From an uncultured Paracoccaceae bacterium (GTDB lineage Bacteria > Pseudomonadota > Alphaproteobacteria > Rhodobacterales > Rhodobacteraceae): a stretch of DNA of 64,000 nt. The stretch's first letter is position 1, and the number at the start of each line of letters is the position of its first letter. The notes beneath the pieces were generated by a model, which saw only the letters and a list, made by a program, of their open reading frames with translations, was not told where the DNA came from and made no database searches. The position numbers and the translations under genes were made by a program. Location of the stretch: contig CALDUK010000016.1 in assembly GCA_937924905.1 (NCBI GenBank), forward strand, positions 62,001 to 126,000. Direction: 5' to 3'. This document shows positions 62,631 through 64,000 of this stretch, one piece after another.

Positions 62631-63299
62631 ATGAAAGCTGCTGTTCTGGTCTTTCCCGGATCAAATTGTGACCGAGACTTGTCTGTGTCTTTTGAACGTG
62701 CAGGCTTTGACGTCGATATGGTTTGGCACAAAGAAACGGACCTGCCGCGCGGTGTCGATATTGTTGGGGTTCCGGGTGGTTTTTCATATGGCGACTACCT
62801 GAGAAGCGGCGCGATTGCGGCGCGATCGCCGATCATCGGCGCACTTCGGGCGCATGTGACCAAGGGCGGATATGCTATCGGCATTTGTAACGGGTTTCAG
62901 GTGTTGACCGAGACCGGGCTGCTGCCGGGCGTGTTGATGCGAAACGCGGGGCTAAAGTTCATCTGCAAACCGGCAGCTTTGGACGTGGCGACCACGGCCA
63001 GCGCCTTTACTGAACGGTTTGATGCGGACACGCCGGTGACAATTCCGGTGGCGCATCACGATGGCAATTATGTCGTCACGGATGACGTGCTGGCTGAATT
63101 GCAGGATCAGGATCGCATTGCGTTTCGGTATCACGAAGACCTGAATGGCTCGGTTGACCGGATTGCCGGGGTTCTGTCGAAAAACCGCAAGGTGCTTGGC
63201 ATGATGCCGCATCCCGAACGGGCTGCAGACCCGGCTTTGGGCCTGTCTGACGGAACGGCTCTGTTCAACTCGATTGCCAGCGTGGGCGTCAGCGCTTGA
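62631..63299 (+). CDS. purQ: Phosphoribosylformylglycinamidine synthase subunit PurQ
   Basis: 222 residues. The glutaminase subunit of FGAM synthase that supplies ammonia to PurL. The class I amidotransferase triad is present: Cys86 in GICNGFQ and His/Glu in MPHPER. A strong GAGGAG site precedes the ATG. It is separated from purS by the dehydrogenase; purL is not in the window. Confidence 0.96.
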   Translation: MKAAVLVFPGSNCDRDLSVSFERAGFDVDMVWHKETDLPRGVDIVGVPGGFSYGDYLRSGAIAARSPIIGALRAHVTKGGYAIGICNGFQVLTETGLLPGVLMRNAGLKFICKPAALDVATTASAFTERFDADTPVTIPVAHHDGNYVVTDDVLAELQDQDRIAFRYHEDLNGSVDRIAGVLSKNRKVLGMMPHPERAADPALGLSDGTALFNSIASVGVSA

Positions 63300-63330
63300 G
63301 CGGAGCTGCTTCCGCGACTACAATTTGAAC

Positions 63331-64000
63331 ATGTCGACCACCGAAGACACCAATCAACGTCCGACCGTTGCGCCGTGGCGCCTGCGCGTGATGATGATCA
63401 CGCTCATAGCGACGGCTGTATTTACCGTTTGGTTTACAAATCAATACCTGACCGAGCGGTTTACAGAAGCGACGCGCAGCCGGGCCGAAGTTCGTCTGGC
63501 GCTGTATTCAGGAAACATTCTCAGCGAATTACAGCGCAACCAGATTGTGCCGCAGCTGCTAGCGCGCGACCCGACCTTGATCGGTGCGCTTAATTCCGGG
63601 GATTTCTCGCAAAGTTCGGCGCGGCTGATTGAGTACCGCGACGAGATCGGGGCAGAAGGGCTGTTGTTGCTGGATGCCGATGGGCGTGCGGTGGCGGCGA
63701 CCGACCGCGCGTTGATCGGATCAATTCACCGCGCCGAGCCTTATTATATTGAGGCTTTGCGGTCGAATGACACGGTTTTTACCACCAGTTTGCTGGAATC
63801 TGGCGGTCGCGTTTTTGCCTATTCGCGCAAGATTGAAAACAACGGCGAACAGATCGGCGCCATTATGGTGGAAGTCGATCTGAAGAAATTCGAAAGCTCG
63901 TGGGCGGGTTTCACGGACGCTGTCATCGTGTCGGACACGGAAGGCACCATCATTCTTGCCACCGAAGCACGCTGGCGTGGTTTGTCAGAAGAACAGGCGT
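63331..64000 (+). CDS. DctB-like sensor histidine kinase, N-terminal part (3' end outside window)
   Basis: The frame starts at ATG 63331 and stays open to the window end (223 codons). It has an N-terminal membrane span at about 18-36 and a periplasmic double-CACHE sensor with LLARDPTLIGALNSGDF, GLLLLDADGRAVAATDR and YSRKIENNGE, the pattern of C4-dicarboxylate sensor kinases. The kinase domains lie beyond the window. It probably controls C4-dicarboxylate uptake with a DctD-type regulator. Confidence 0.88.
   Translation, partial: MSTTEDTNQRPTVAPWRLRVMMITLIATAVFTVWFTNQYLTERFTEATRSRAEVRLALYSGNILSELQRNQIVPQLLARDPTLIGALNSGDFSQSSARLIEYRDEIGAEGLLLLDADGRAVAATDRALIGSIHRAEPYYIEALRSNDTVFTTSLLESGGRVFAYSRKIENNGEQIGAIMVEVDLKKFESSWAGFTDAVIVSDTEGTIILATEARWRGLSEEQA

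Overview
The window is about 64 kb of a single alphaproteobacterial chromosome, most likely from the order Rhodobacterales (Roseobacter/Rhodobacter group). The evidence is the gene content: an mreB-mreC-mreD-mrdA-rodA cell-shape operon, a zeta-type F1-ATPase inhibitor (DUF1476), KpsE-like capsule proteins with an N-terminal SAP-like segment, FAD/GcvT fusion enzymes for methylated glycines, and purC-purS-purQ. The G+C content is moderately high, coding density is very high, and many neighbours overlap by ATGA or GTGA. No insertion sequence, prophage or CRISPR array was seen.

Layout. 1-6003: a co-directional cluster with three dynamin-like GTPases, a small roadblock-like protein and an unrecognised 262-residue protein, preceded by a cut-off gene. 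It has no known name to me and is the best candidate for an undescribed system. 6214-12796: mreBCD, PBP2 and RodA (the elongasome) plus a hydroxyacid dehydrogenase. 12800-14595: SseB-like, uracil-DNA glycosylase and DCC-family genes on the minus strand. 14897-17405: an incomplete capsule exporter (KpsT- and KpsE-like, no KpsM) and tRNA-Gln(TTG). 17443-22035: a chemoreceptor, a gluconate-dehydrogenase-like SDR and a class II aldolase. 22114-30204: a probable methylated-amine (glycine betaine, dimethylglycine or sarcosine) utilisation operon with its own XRE-cupin regulator.

30263-34468: rpe and smc convergent on a strong terminator. 34602-38363: a divergent split MnmC pair whose start codons share two bases, a DMT transporter, and a bacterial ionotropic-glutamate-receptor-like channel. 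38370-46964: mlaA/mlaC, RidA, a GDPD-family phosphodiesterase, a FemAB-like protein, phhB, peroxiredoxin, a ferredoxin-reductase-like flavoprotein, rsmD and an MFS transporter. 46961-50059: a MotA/ZorA-like plus MotB/ZorB/OmpA-like pair with a long coiled coil. 50126-57945: ChaC, DUF2125, an extensin-like protein, prephenate dehydrogenase and hisC, mmsA with a divergent LysR regulator, a CBS protein and coaD. 57956-64000: an MprF-like protein, the ATPase zeta inhibitor, purC-purS-(alcohol dehydrogenase)-purQ, and the start of a DctB-like sensor kinase cut by the window end.

Functional themes are cell-envelope growth and membrane remodelling (dynamin-like cluster, Mre/PBP2/RodA, Mla, the MotAB-like pair, MprF-like) and one-carbon or methylated-amine catabolism. 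All functions are inferred from sequence motifs and family knowledge; no database search was run.
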